Source of the DNA: Strongyloides papillosus
Lineage: Eukaryota; Nematoda; Chromadorea; Rhabditida; Strongyloididae
Assembly: GCA_005656395.1 (NCBI GenBank)
Contig: SRSI01000023.1
Coordinates: forward strand, 186,001-250,000
Direction: 5' to 3'
Length of the DNA: 64,000 nucleotides
Below, one piece after another: positions 45,865 through 58,717 of this stretch. How positions within the stretch are numbered: position 1 is the stretch's first letter; every line of letters begins with the position of its first letter. A program made the position numbers and the translations under genes. The notes beneath the pieces were generated by a model that searched no databases, was not told the DNA's origin, and was given only the letters and a program-made list of their open reading frames with translations.

Positions 45865-47775
45865 TATTAATAAATACTAGAAGATAATAATTGTAATATA
45901 TTTATTTAATAATAAAATGGTAATATTTTATTTAGACATATCAAAATTATTTATCTTAAATTCAATTATTTATGTTGTTTATATTGATTAAAAAATAAAT
46001 ATTTTGATAATTACTTAAACCAACATAGTTGTGTGCAAAGTATTAATGGTTATTTTAAATTCAATTCAGTTAAAGTTTGGAATTGATAATATTTTGAAAA
46101 ATTTTTTTCAGTATGTTTACACTTATACTCTTCATTTCATTATTCAAGATCAATTGCCTTTTGCCTTCTTAATTGTGAGATCTAAAATGAAAATAATATT
46201 TTTTATTTTAACTCACAGAACCTTCAGAAAATGATCCATTATTTTCATTTTCCTCATTATTTATTCTATTTTCATCTATTACAAAACGATAATTATCCAA
46301 AGCCTCTCTAGCTTCTTCTACTAATTTATCATCCCTTTCTTTTTCTTCTTTCATTCTGTCTTTTAAATCGTTAATAAACTTTGTTCTTGTTGATATTGGA
46401 GCAGGAATATAAAAACTTCTATATATAGTTGGGCCTCTTGAAAGACTAACTTTTAGTTGACTCTCTTCAGAAGAAGAAGATTGAGATGAAGAAGAATCTT
46501 GAAAACTGTAGTGAACAGTTAAGAGTGCTAGAATAATAAAATGTTCTATAAAATGCATTTTGCTGATACTTTTCAATTCATATCATTTCATTTATATATC
46601 CAATTTAAATTATTTAATAAAAAGCAAAAAATAATTTATATTTAATACGTAAATATTTTAACTTAGCAAAAATAAACTAAAATTCTTTATACATCAACTA
46701 TATTATCTCATTGTTAAAATATTTTTTCTACCATTTTTATTCATCAAACATATTCTAACTCATAGGAAGTTTATTTTCAATTATTTTATGAGATTGTAAA
46801 AAAATTAAATTCTGGATTTTGCAATACTAATAGTCAAATTGCTCCAATTTTTTAATATATTTACTAAATACTACAGGATATAAATTATATTTTTGACCTA
46901 ATTAAGCTTTATTTTTATCACAAATTTATTTATTACTATCATTATTAAAAATTTATCATTCATTTTAAAATAAAATAGATATAAAATTGATTCTAGTACT
47001 AATTAAATTATTGGTGTCAAGTTTGAAAAGAAAATAGCTTATAGTACTTAAAAAAATAGTGTTTTATTTAGATAAGAGTCAGTTACAGATTAAACTATAC
47101 ATGCAAATGTAATTCACAAAGAATTAATAAACGCATATCCCATTTGTTAATTGAATAAATTTATTTCTCTACAATTTTTGATTTTTGCAATACAACGTTA
47201 ATTCCAAATCTTTCATGTTGGAAATGCAAGTATTCAAGTATAAGAAGGTTGCGAAAACAAAATGTTTATCTGAATAAAAATTTAGAAGATACAGTATATA
47301 AATTTTTTGAAATATCAGTTTAGAAGTCTGAGAAAAAAAAGATGTTAGTGTAGATTGTATTTTCAAGCATTTTAAAGTCATTTATACGGTAAAAAGCACA
47401 TAACTTATAAATATCATGTGAAACTATTATCAACAATGTGTAATTCAGATAAAAATTTGTTTTTTATTGATTTAAAAAATATGAATTATCAATTTTTGGG
47501 AAAGATTATTTTTTGTAACAAAAATAGGTCCTGAAGAATGTCTCGTGATTTCAGCTCAATTGTCATATAAGAATAAAGTCCAAAAGAGTTTACTAAAACT
47601 AAAGTCGTTTGAAACGAAGGCTATATATTAACTTTTGGTGGAATCGTTAAAATATTGTTTACTATAGTTTTATGAATACTGGTGAAATTATAGCTTTAGA
47701 AACAACTTTCTATGACTGAGATGATATACAGTAGAATTTTTGAATCTGAAGTCAATATGAGTTAATAAAAGTGAC
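45865..47775 (-). repeat. Inverted segmental duplication, copy B
   Basis: Matches 24608-26418 in opposite orientation. Left tip TATTAATAAATACTAG (45865) equals the complement of the right tip of copy A; the right tip ends near the GTTAATAAAAGTGAC block. Contains the gene 46140-46558. The minus-strand frame at 47169-47381 is in the shared upstream sequence and looks non-coding. Confidence 0.8.
46140..46558 (-). CDS. Small secreted Ser/Glu-rich protein, family member 2
   Basis: Exons 46217-46558 and 46140-46181 with a 35-nt intron (46182-46216, GTGAGT...TTTTAG) give 127 residues. Same architecture as its duplicate at 25824-26213: signal peptide, YSFQDSSS, a Ser/Glu stretch, then a charged helical body (NDLKDRMKEEKERDD...). 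Exon 2 encodes SQLRRQKAIDLE, ten codons longer than in member 1 because the stop there is absent. The start was put at the ATG preceding HFIEHF rather than at an upstream TTG. Function unknown. Confidence 0.72.
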
Positions 47776-48324
47776 TTACTTTCGATTTATAATAGTATTT
47801 AAACACAGTTTATACAAAAATTGTAGAAAACGTGAATAAGTTAAGCAATAAAACAGAATCTTATTTATTTTATTCACTGAATGTTACTTCAACATACTAT
47901 TATATATTTACTGATATAGAACGTCACCGGAAAGAGAAAACGTTCGTTAAATATAAAGATCCAAAATCTTACAACTTAGAGTTTTTGGATCTTAAAAACA
48001 GTAAATTTTTGAAATGAGATGGAAAACTTTTAATCACATTGACAACAATATCTTGTACCATGTCATTATTATATGTGTAAAAATATTGACTTTTAATTCA
48101 GTTATAACATTTTTAAGATAAAGATTTAAAGCTGACGTTTATTTGTGAATAACTTAATATTAATCGATTTATTTGTTTTGTCATTTCACAGACATTACAT
48201 TAATAATGTATTGAAAAATGGAAAAAGGAATATTTAATTTTAAAAAATACAAAAATTAATAACTACAATTTATTAAATAATTGACAAAATACAAAATATT
48301 TTACATCGGCATAACATATTATTT
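47776..48324. other. Intergenic, nothing recognised
   Basis: AT-rich stretch between the duplicated block and the mariner. A frame at 47832-48017 ends in KYKDPKSYNLEFLDLKN, which is not recognised. Confidence 0.35.
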
Positions 48325-48326
48325 TA

Positions 48327-49610
48327 TTAGGTTGTTAAATTGAAAATGTTGCTTTTTAGATCATCAAATTTTAAATGATCATAACTTTCTTATGCGTTTA
48401 CGTATCGCTACAAGATATATACCATCTTGTAGAACAAATCGAGGACTATCATTGTCATTCTTTTGCATTTTGTTCACAATTATTAAAAAGTTGCTATTAC
48501 TCTAAAAAGAAGTTACGTCAAAAATAAATTTCCGACCAATTTACTTGTACGAGTTCAAATTTAGCCAAGTAGTAGTCAAATCTTCAAGCAAAATAAATAA
48601 AGCATTTGGTCAAAGATCCACTAGCAAACGAACCATACAACGTTGGTTCCAGAAATTCACAATGTAGATATAAGTCTTCAAAGAATGGAGGATTCTCGTG
48701 GAATAAATGTTCTTAAGAATGAAAAAATAAAAAGAATGGTGGAACGTAATCCAAGAATAACTATTGGGGAGCTCGCAGGGGAATAGGATGTCAGTGTTGG
48801 AACTGTATCCAAGCACTTAAAACGCACAAATATTAAGAAAAAAATGGATTCTTACATACCCCATGAGTAAACTCTCAACCAATGTTTGAGGAGCATGTAA
48901 ACTTGTTATTTTTTGATTCACGGAAACAAATATGACCCATTTTTAAAAAAGATTGTAACATGCGATGAAAAATGGATCATGTTTAACAATCGTAAGATGT
49001 CATTGCAATGGGTGGGCAAAAATGAAGGCCCTAAAAACTTTCCGAAACTCAGGTATTCAAATAAAAAGGTAATCCTAATTATTTAGTGAAATTGTGATGG
49101 AATCATCCACCATAAGTATCTAAATCGTAGAGAAACTATGACTGCAGACAGATACTGTAAGAAAAAAGAAGAAATGCGCAAGAAATTATCTGTTCTAAAG
49201 CCTGCATTGGTCAACAAAAGAGGTCCAATATTACTCCATGACAATGCTAAACCTCACGTTTCAAAAACGACGGTGCAGAAGCTTAAAGAATTAGAATATG
49301 AAACTCTGCCGCATTCTTCTTATTCATCGGACTTGTCTCCAACAGATTATCATTAATTCAAGGAATTAGAGCTTCATTTGCGGTAGAAGAAATTCACCAA
49401 ATCTGATGACCTCAAAAATGACGTCTTGGAGTTTTTGGATTCCAGAGACCAGAGTTTTTTTTCAAATGACATAAATAAACTTATATCACGTTGGCAACAA
49501 TGTGCTGATTCCAACGGTACTTATTTGAAATAAAAATATTAATTTTTGACTGAGTGATGACATTTTGAAATTGACTGTCAAAAAGCGACATTTTCAATTA
49601 AAAAGCCTAA
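48327..49610 (+). mobile_element. Mariner (DD34D) element, defective copy 1
   Basis: 1,284 bp, TA-flanked, with terminal inverted repeats (TTAGGTTGTTAAATTGAAAA left; complement at 49585-49610). The plus strand holds a nearly complete mariner transposase in pieces: helix-turn-helix region with GELAGE then stop then DVSVGT, first catalytic block VTCDEKWI near 48960, second block LLHDNAKPHVS near 49220-49260, and third block LSPTDYH near 49330, matching DD34D spacing. At least five stops break it, including TAG and TAA codons near 48785, 49085 and 49353. It would cut and paste DNA at TA sites if intact. Confidence 0.9.
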
Positions 49611-49747
49611 TATCGTATAATTTAATATTTTAATTTTTTTTTAAAACGGATTTTATGATAAAGAATTGCAATTTTTATGATATTTGATGTAAAATAATAA
49701 TATTCATAATAAAACCAATTTAGATCTCATATATGCTGGAAGCATTT

Positions 49748-50230
49748 TTAAAATAATTTCCTCAATAATTTGTTTTTAATTTCATTAGTTAACTTTTTTT
49801 CTGACTTTTTAGCAACATTCATCTAAAAAATAATTTATAATGCTTTATTATAACTTACGACTTTTGAAAAAACAGATCTTTGTTCTCTACGATCATTATA
49901 ATTATATCCTCTATTCCTTTGTAAACTTTTTTTCAAATCTTGAGCTTTTTTCAATAACTCATAAGTTTTTTCTCTACCACTATCTAATAATTTGGATAAA
50001 TAACTACTAACAAATCTTGATCTTGCTATAGTTACATCAAATGATGTCGTTTGTTCAGATAATGGTGGTCCTTGTGTAGTAACAATTTCCATTGATCCAC
50101 CTGTAGTAGCAAAATCTGTTACTTCCTCTTCAGAAGATGATGAAAAAGATAAAGAATGTGAAGAAGAATCTTGGAAACTGTATTGAACAACTAAGAGAAT
50201 AGTGATAACGAAATATTTTACAAATTGCAT
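49748..50230 (-). CDS. Small secreted Ser/Glu-rich protein, family member 3
   Basis: Exons 49859-50230 and 49748-49822, with a 36-nt intron (49823-49858, GTAAGT...TTTTAG) at the same place as in members 1 and 2, give 148 residues. Signal peptide (FVITILLVV), then YSFQDSSS, a Ser-rich run and EEE, a Thr/Gly/Pro-rich segment unique to this copy, and a Lys/Arg-rich helical tail (VAKKSEKKLTNEIKNKLLRK). Its divergence from the other two shows that the family is older than the inverted duplication. Function unknown. Confidence 0.72.
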
Positions 50231-50771
50231 TTTGTTGATACTTTTTAACAGATATCATTCCACATTTATACCCAATTCAAGTTCTTTATTAAAGATAAAA
50301 AATATTTATATTCAGAATGTTAACATAACAATTAAAAAAACTTAGTTTTTTTATCATTAACTATATTTTTAAAATAATTTTCTATTGAAATACAAAGTTT
50401 CATTACAAATAATAAAAAAAATGTAAAATATATATTTTTAAGATCAGATAAATATTCTAAATAAATTGCAATATTATAGAAAATATATTTATAGAATATA
50501 AGTTGTGGTGTCCCTCTTTTCAAAAAATTCCCATTGCCCTTTGAATTTCCGACTGACTTCAAACCTTTATCAATATCAACTTTTATTTCACCAAACTATA
50601 AATACAATAACACACACAAATTTAATATTACACAAAGTGGCTACCTAGAGATAACATTTTATAAACTACAACAATTTACTTACTTATAACTAACTCTTCG
50701 ATCTCTTAGCAACTCCTTAGATCTCCCTCAACTCTTTCTGAAACCCCTAGTGATCTACAAAATACAATATA
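50231..50771. other. Intergenic, nothing recognised
   Basis: AT-rich upstream region of family member 3. The minus-strand frame at 50332-50562 has no recognisable content. Confidence 0.35.
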
Positions 50772-51107
50772 CAGTAGTCCTCCCGTATCCACGGTTTCAG
50801 TTATCCGCGGTTGGAAAATTACTAGTAACTAGAAAATTATAACATGGGGAAGTACGTACAATTTTTTTTTATTTTAGCTATCTTAGAGTACAGACTTCAT
50901 TTATGATTAAATTTTTCATTTTTTTTAAAATTAAGCTAACTAAGTAATCATCGTTGCCTACAATTGTAAAAAAAATGCATCTTATCTATAGTTTAAAGGT
51001 CTTAACACATGAAAAAATGAAAAATACTGTGGTTCGCTATTATCTGCAGTTTTGTTATCCGCGGTAGTCTCAGGAATCAATCTACCGCGGATACGGAGGG
51101 ACAACTG
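50772..51107. mobile_element. Tigger/pogo-type MITE
   Basis: 336 bp, TA-flanked, with ends CAGTAGTCCTCCCGTATCC and the complement of CAGTTGTCCCTCCGTATCCG, plus subterminal CCGCGG-type blocks. These termini are typical of the pogo/Tigger branch of Tc1/mariner. The middle is AT-rich and encodes nothing. Confidence 0.88.
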
Positions 51108-51423
51108 TATTAGAATTACAATATAATTAAGGTATAAAATTAATTAATAAGATACAATATAAAAAAAAACACGTCACATGTTAAATTTGATAATAATTAA
51201 AATAACTACAACTACTATCTAAGTTAAATAAAAATGATTGTTTTGATGACTCTTGTCACCTTATATAATAACTAAAGAAATGTTCTTGAATTTTCCAAAC
51301 AGTTCTCAACTGTTATATTTTTACTAAATTTATAAAAGTTATTATGTAAAAATGTAATTTACAAAGAATTTCTTCATTTAATCAGTATAAAATGATTAAA
51401 TATTAGTTAGAGCTCTATTTAGT

Positions 51424-52888
51424 TCAACTTCTGATACTTTCAAGTTCTAATCTTACTCCATTTTTATCACCGGAACTTCTGTGGTGAACAATAACATGAT
51501 CGTTTTTTGATATTATAGTTGTACTATTATCAAATAAGCACAAAAGTGCTCCAGTCACTGTTTTATCAGTCAAATATTTTATCTCAAGGCTGTTTTCAAA
51601 GTCGCAAAGGTTTTCGTAAGCGGGAAAATATGCTAAGACTTCAACGGTCATTTTTATTTTTTTACCTGGTGTTGTTCGAATGTGATATATACAATCTTTT
51701 TTACCCACAACGAACAATAACTTTTTTTCATTTAAAACTAAGAGATTTGACACTCCACATTCTTCTGTATCGGGGGGTAGCTTATCACAACGATTACCAA
51801 CATAACCATCTACGCATTTACATCGCTCGCAGTCGTTAGGATTTTGATATCCATTTGCACAGGAGATTGGACGCCGACATTTTTTCATACAATAATAACT
51901 ATTTAACAATTTTGCATCAACAAAAGACAATCCATTATTAACACCAAGAGTTTTTGCATAGAGTGGTTCAACTGGCAACATTGTTGGTTTTTCATTTCTA
52001 CTAAATGCAGTAGTTGAATATTGCATATCTGATCCATAATCGTATTTTGTATCATAAGTTATTGCAGATGATAAATCAACTTTAAGAAAATTATATTCAT
52101 TTCCTTTTTCAACGTTTTCTAAAAAAACTTTTAAATATTTATCTCTGTCATATCTTGATTGCTCATGATAACTTCCTAATGCATGCATTGTTTCATGTTG
52201 AATTGTTCCAATGGTTTCACACCCTTTTCCTATACTTACATCTTGGAATGTATTTTTAAATCTTCTGCCAACCTCACTATAACATCCATCACCTGAAAAA
52301 AATCTTAAACCCGCTTTTGATAGATTTGAACTATTTACTCTTTGAAATGTTATGCATGTTTCTAATTCTATTAATTTTAGAGCTTCATCAACTATTGATC
52401 CATTAACTTCTTTTTCAACAAAATAAAGTATAGGAAATTCCCAAGTAAGCTTCATATTCCCATCCATTTTTCTTTTAATTCTTCTTTCTGTTTCACTTGT
52501 AATTTCAGCAACATCAAATCCCGCACTTTCAACTTTTTCTACAACTTGATCTATTAAATCTTGTGCTTGATATGGATTGAGAACTACGTCACCTTGAAAT
52601 AATCTTGGTTTTTTACTAATACTATTATTTGTTCCATTATCTTTATTATTATTTTGAGTAGCCTTTCCAATAGATTCACTACTTAGTGGCAGTACTTTTT
52701 TTAGAATTTTTTCTAAAACTATACTTGTTTGTTCCGTAATTTCTAAGTCCTTTTCTTCATTTATTGATACTAATTTATTTGCATGAAACTTTAATAGTTA
52801 TTTTACAGTCATATTTAACTATATAACTTACAGAGTCAAAAATAGCAAAAAGAAAAATAAGCAGTAAAATAATATTTTTATTTTTCAT
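51424..52888 (-). CDS. Secreted astacin metalloprotease with EGF and CUB-like domains
   Basis: Exons 52832-52888 and 51424-52788 with a 43-nt intron (52789-52831, GTAAGT...TTAAAG; the acceptor is weak but is the one that keeps the frame) give 473 residues: signal peptide (IILLLIFLFAIFD), a hydrophilic propeptide ending in the basic run RRIKRK, the astacin catalytic domain with HETMHALGSYHEQSRYDRD (about 217-235) and Met-turn GSDMQYS, an EGF module (CANGYQNPNDCERCKCVDGY) and a CUB-like C-terminus. All three zinc histidines, the catalytic glutamate and the Met-turn are present, so it should be an active secreted endopeptidase. In contrast the astacin at 37903-39149 is dead. Astacins are greatly expanded in Strongyloides-type parasites. 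Confidence 0.92.
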
Positions 52889-53485
52889 AACGATAAAAAA
52901 AATATCAATTAAATTAGATATTAAATTTAATAAATAACTTGACTATAGGTTGAAGCTTGTGATTATATATAATCCATATTATTTATAGTAAACTTTCTTT
53001 TAAAATATACAAATATTATCATTATTTAATGTCAATTTTATAAAAAACTTTTTATTTTACATAAAATCGAAAGAAAATGTTGAAATATTAACTAACATGT
53101 GTAGATAGAATATTTTAAATAATGTTATATTGATACGATGATTTACGAATTGTTAAATTGAAAATAATTTGTTTATAAAATTGTTTGTTGTCTCAATGTT
53201 TAAATATTTAAATTTTAATATTTAAATCTATGAAGTTGTTGAGTTCGGAGCACTTCTTCTTAAAGAGTGATTCTATTTTGTCTTCCACTGAAGACATGAG
53301 AAAGTAGAAAATAGAAGGAAAATAAATTTTATTTGTGTAAAAAAATATCGTTATTTATAAATAAGAGCATATATAAAACTATAATATTATTGTGTAATAT
53401 TTAAATTTTAACAGAAGTATATAGATATAACCAATTTCAAAATATCTTAGTATTATTTTTTTTTCGATTTTTTGATAATTATAAG
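52889..53485. other. Intergenic, nothing recognised
   Basis: AT-rich upstream region of the astacin gene. Confidence 0.4.
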
Positions 53486-55121
53486 TAGCAACCTGCACAA
53501 TCCTGTATTTTGGAAAAACGTTGTTCCAACATAAAAAAGTAGATGAAAAATGCACCCCTTTTTTAATCGTAAATAACTATGAATAACATTTAAATAAACA
53601 AAAATTATAAAAAATAAATATGATATTCGTAATCAGCATAAAAATCCGAATCTAGAAATATAAAAATTGTAGAAACATATTGAAAAAATTTTTTTGGCAT
53701 TTAACTATTTGACTCATATTTTTCTTAAAAAGGCAAATATCAAAAATCGCCTCCATGCGTTTGTAGAAGAATGTCTTGGCTATCCAATGAAATATAAACC
53801 ATATTCATAGGTAGTCTGGGAGTCTCAAAATCAAATATTTTGTGTCGACAATTTAGGGTAATTTTACGAAAAAAAATGTTGCAAAAAAGTTATTCAAAAA
53901 TAAATATCTCCTTAATAAAGACAGATATTAAAAATCGCCTTCATGCGTTTGTAGAAGAATATCTTGGCTATTCAATGAAATATAAACCATATTCATAGGT
54001 AGTCTGGGAGTCTCAAAATCAAATATTTTGTGTCGACAATTTAGGGTAATTTTACGAAAAAAAATGTTGCAAAAAAGTTATTCAAAAATAAATATCTCCC
54101 TAATAAAGACAGATATTAAAAATCGCCTCCATGCGTTTGTAGAAGAAGGTCTTGGCTATCCAATGAAACATTAACCGTTTTCATAGGTAGTCTGGGAGTC
54201 TCAAAATCAAATATTTTGTATCGACAATTTAGGGTAATTTTACAAAAAAAAATGTTGTAAAAAAATTATTCAAAGATAAATATCTCCCTAACAAAGATAG
54301 ATATTAAAAATCCGTCAGATCAGATTAAAGAATTAACCCTTGGCTACAAAATAAGCTATTGACCATATTCATAGGTAGTTTGGGAGCTTCAATAAATATT
54401 ATTTTCTATCAACAGTTAAGTATGTCAAAAATTAAAAAAACAATATTTAAAGATTAATAACTCAATTTTAAAACGAGATATTAAAAATCCGTTAGATGTG
54501 ATTGAAGAATAAAGTCTTGGCTACAAAATGAGCTATTAACCATATTCATAGGTAGTCTGGGGGCTTCAATAAATATTCTTTTCTGTCAACAATTAGGTAA
54601 TGTAATTTTTTTTTTAAAATTAATAACTCAATTTTAAAACGAGATATTAAGAATCTGTCAGATCAGATTGAAGAATAAAGTCTTGGCTACAAAATGAGCT
54701 ATTGACTATATTCATAGGTAGCCTGGGGGGTTCAATAAATATTATTTTTTATTGGCAATATAGTTTGTTATTTAAAATTTATTTTTCAAAAGTTTTTTTG
54801 CATTTTTTTAAATAATCACTTTCTTAAGTTCCTCAGTAATCAACATTACTTTTTTTAATTCACAAATAATTGTTTATTTACTTAAATATACTACATGTAA
54901 ACAAATAATGTATTTTTCTAAAGATAGTTGGAATGGCGCCCCTGTAACATTTCATCCCCACGCGAAACTTTTGTTTACTCCCATTTTTGGGTGTTTACAG
55001 TTAATATTTTTGAAATATTATTTCAAAAATGTAATCAGCGCATAAAACTCTCCCTACATACCAATTTTTAGGATGCTAGGGGCAGTTTGAAATTTTGGTG
55101 AAAAAATTGTGCAGGTTGCTA
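53486..55121. mobile_element. hAT-type non-autonomous element built of tandem repeats
   Basis: 1,636 bp with inverted termini TAGCAACCTGCACAAT and its complement, flanked by a perfect 8-bp target duplication ATTATAAG (53478-53485 and 55122-55129). Two thirds of it is a tandem array (53742-54800). No transposase frame. The 8-bp duplication suggests the hAT superfamily. A sequence resembling its repeat unit is seen near 5960-6060. Confidence 0.82.
53742..54800. repeat. Tandem array of about 188-bp units
   Basis: Six units starting near 53742, 53930, 54118, 54306, 54483 and 54649. The first three are nearly identical with a constant 188-base period; the last three are more diverged and shorter (about 166-177). 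Each carries CATATTCATAGGTAGTYTGGG or a close variant in its middle. Confidence 0.88.
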
Positions 55122-55129
55122 ATTATAAG

Positions 55130-58117
55130 TTTATAATTCTAGCCTTTTATTTTTGCTCTATATATTTGTAGTATAGTTGTTAATAAAAATATAAAATATT
55201 AGGAAACTTATATTGAATTATCACTATAAAGCCTGTTCAATTATTTCCATAGATTTAAAGAAAATCCAACATTACTATTATTCGTTATACATTAAAATGA
55301 TAAGTTTTAAAAAAATATTTATGTTTTTTGGTAGTTGAAACAGTAGACATTGAATACGTATTGCACTTTATCTTACTTATTAAAAATTAATAAAATAATT
55401 TTCTGCTATAAATTCAACACACATCAGTTATAGATTTATAACTTTTACGTTAATTGTTACACAAAAGATAGAAGCGCTTTACATGTTTAAGTTATAATGT
55501 AAGTTAACAATGTAATGAAATCTTTTATATTCCAATTTAAGTATACTGAATACACTGTATTATAAATTAATAACTTGCTTTAATTTCTAAAATATTCTGT
55601 TTTCTTACAAAATCTAAATCCTTCAAATTCTTTAATACGATCAAAAAGGAACTTATGAGTTGTACTATAAACAAAAACCATCTTAATTTACTGTAATTTT
55701 TTATTTTTTAATCATATTACTTTATAGCTTTAAAAAATATTTTAATTTCTATCTTATTATTAAATTCACAATCTTTCGAAAACATATAATATTATTTTTG
55801 TAAGATACTTTATTATTTTATTCGGTTTTAATTTTTTTGTTACGGCAAAAAAAAACATGAATTAATAAAAAAATGAAAAGATATATTTGATTGTTGGTCG
55901 ACAAAAAAAGCTCATAGTAATTTTACTCTTAATTAAACAAATTTTTTACTATGATAAATGATTGATACTCTTAACAAAGTACATACACGTATAGACAAAT
56001 AACATGAACACTTTTATAATTTTTTAAATAAATTAAGTCATTTTAATTTTTTTTTCATCTTACAATTAATTTATCAACTTTTTGCTAGCATTAATTACGT
56101 ATTAGACATAAAAAGCAATCAATTTAATTCGTAATTTAAAAATAAGTACGTTGAATGATTTATATTGAAATAGCATACATTATTTAATTTTTTCAAAAAA
56201 AATTCAAAGTTACATCTTTATATGTATAAACAAATATAATTTGTAGAAAAAATATTTTATATGTACATATATGTAAATGAAGCAATTTTTTAGGCAATTT
56301 AGTTGAATGATCAGAGATAATATAAGTGATCTTTAAAAGTACACTTCTAAGATGAAATGCACATTTTATATTACATAGATATTTTATACCTATTTTGTAT
56401 ATGTATTATATCATGCTCTAAAATATAGTTTGCATGTATACATTTAAATATTATATAAATTTAAGTAAAGATAAATCATCACTAAATAAAGAGATTCTAA
56501 GAAAAGAACAATCTAAAAATAGAAACAAGTACAAAATAGGGACAGTAATGTTTGATCAAGGATGGAGTATAAATAGAGGATCAAGAAAAGAAAATCAAGT
56601 AGTAGCGATATGAGATGTCATCCACGAATTATCCTAACTAATTAATAATATTATTATCGTTTGTTATTAGTTACAATTAATTTTATTAAATATTTTTTTA
56701 TTCTTATAAGAACATTAGCTACATTACAGTGCCACAACAATTTACTTAGTAAGAATTTTGAAATATATAGATGTATTTAATATTTATAAAAATAAATAAT
56801 TACTTGAATATTATAAATATTGCTGTACGTATAAAAAAAGTTTTAATATTTTAACTAACAATGTTTATGGATGTTTGTAAATATTGAAAGAATCTACTAT
56901 TTATGAACTTAGTTAAATATTTAATTTTTCTACTAAGACTATAAAAAAATTGCAATGAAGAAAATTATAAATGACTTGTTTTAAATTTTGCAATGAACGT
57001 TTTGAGATCGTAAATTTGAGATACTTTTTTTATAATTTTGTCTTTATAATATATTTTTTTGTTAAGTCTAAAATAAAAAAATTTTTTTCTTTACCATAAT
57101 TCTTTTAGTAAATTATTATTGATATAAACCCTGGAATAAAATACAATTAGAAAATTACATAAAACAAATATAATAATTAATTATAATAAATTCAAGATTA
57201 AACAGTTTGTAAGAATGGTCCGTGAGCCATTTCAACTCCCTCTTCGAGACCCAGAACCTGATCGTTTAGACTAATGTTTTTACTATTTCAAATTTAATCG
57301 ATTTTTATTAAAATATAGCCAAAAGACGTTTTTTACAACTAAAAAAATTGGATAGATGTTAGACATTTGTTACCAGAATTCGAAATCTTATATTTCACAA
57401 TTTACTCTCCTATTTACCCATAACCTTTGATATTAAGTCGGATAGTCACTGCATTGATTAGACGATTGATCGAATGAATTCATTATCGACTCGATTCAAC
57501 ATCTCAGTCTAATGTATCTAACTAAAGTATACGTATAAACACAGAAATTGCCAGTAAATTAGCTAAAATAAATAGACTAACGAATACTACTGAGTCACTT
57601 TCTCTTAAAGATAAATAATTTATTTAATGTTACTTAATTTTGTGTTGCTATCAATAAAAAATATCATTGATATGAGAAAAAATATTTGATCTTTTCAGAA
57701 AAAAGAAACATCGAAAAAGTAAGGGTAGCTGTACGAGTGCCAAAAGTTTTCATTCTACCAATCGAACCACTTATTATTCATGCCTAATCCAAGAAAGAAG
57801 TATTTTCAGAAACTTTATAAAGAAAAGATATCACCATTTACGAGCATTCACTCATTAACACATTCTTAAGAAAAACGATTTCATCGGGAAAGTATAAACT
57901 CGCCGGAGTTTGTCACAACACATTTTGTTGCAAACGAAAATTAGCCGTTCTTTTTTTAAAATCTATGGTATATAGCTCATTTTTTATAAACTTTTTGTAA
58001 CGAAAAACAAAGTGTTGAGTTACAACTACTAATGTCGTAACATATTATCATTTTGTGAATTTACCCTCAAAACATTAAATCTTTAGCAAAATTATCTATT
58101 TATCAGAAAATAAGCAC
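55130..58117. other. Long AT-rich stretch without recognised genes
   Basis: Nearly 3 kb of A/T-rich sequence with no convincing reading frame. Around 57290-57330 a segment resembles the dispersed repeat of 26860-27850. Sequence from about 57700 may be the decayed 5' part of the retroelement that follows. Confidence 0.45.
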
Positions 58118-58717
58118 TTGCTGCAAAAGAATCACTTTCTTGTTATTAATTCTTTACTCATTTTTACTTTACTACCTAATGGAATCGAAAAAAACAAAAT
58201 TACGTTTGTTTTGGATGCTCGTTGTCTTAATGAAAAGATTCGTTTTATGAATTGTGCTCCATCAACACTATTAAATATTTTTTGCGAAAATGACCCACTT
58301 TGATTTTGCAAGTAAACTCGATTTACAAAGCAGTTTTTGGCAAATCCAAATACCATTATAAGATAGACATCACTTTATCTTCACTCATCGTGGAACTACT
58401 TATCAATTTCAACGTTTAGTTATGGGTGCCAAAAATTTACCTATGATATTTCAACGTCAAATGGAACAAATTTTTGAAAATGTTGTTAAATATGAACTAA
58501 AATCTCGATTTCTTATTTATCAGGATGATTTGCTATTTATCACTCAAAGAAGAGAAAAAACACCTTCAAATGTTAGAAAGAATACTTGACACTTTAGGGC
58601 AGAAAAACTGTAAATTAATATCGGAAGATGTGAATTACTTAGAAAAGAGCATACATTTCTCTCACGAAAATTTAATGGAGTATCAGGTTCACCAAGTCAT
58701 ACATTTGTTGCTAAATA
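58118..58717 (+). pseudogene. Retroelement reverse transcriptase remnant, 5' part
   Basis: RT motifs in order across several frames: ITFVLDARCLNEKI (58190-58240), FASKLDLQSSFWQI near 58300-58340, YQFQRLVMGAKNLPMIFQRQ near 58400-58460 and YQDDLLFIT near 58520-58545 in place of YxDD. Frameshifts and stops throughout. A mariner interrupts it at 58718; a plausible continuation is at 60003-60270. Confidence 0.75.

Noticed and set aside
53742..54800. Possible CRISPR array because of regular repeats
   Set aside because: Units are contiguous 188-bp tandem repeats without spacers, in eukaryotic sequence, and lie inside a transposon-like element.
58132..58356. Minus-strand frame of 74 codons
   Set aside because: It is the antisense of the RT remnant, whose motifs are clear on the plus strand.
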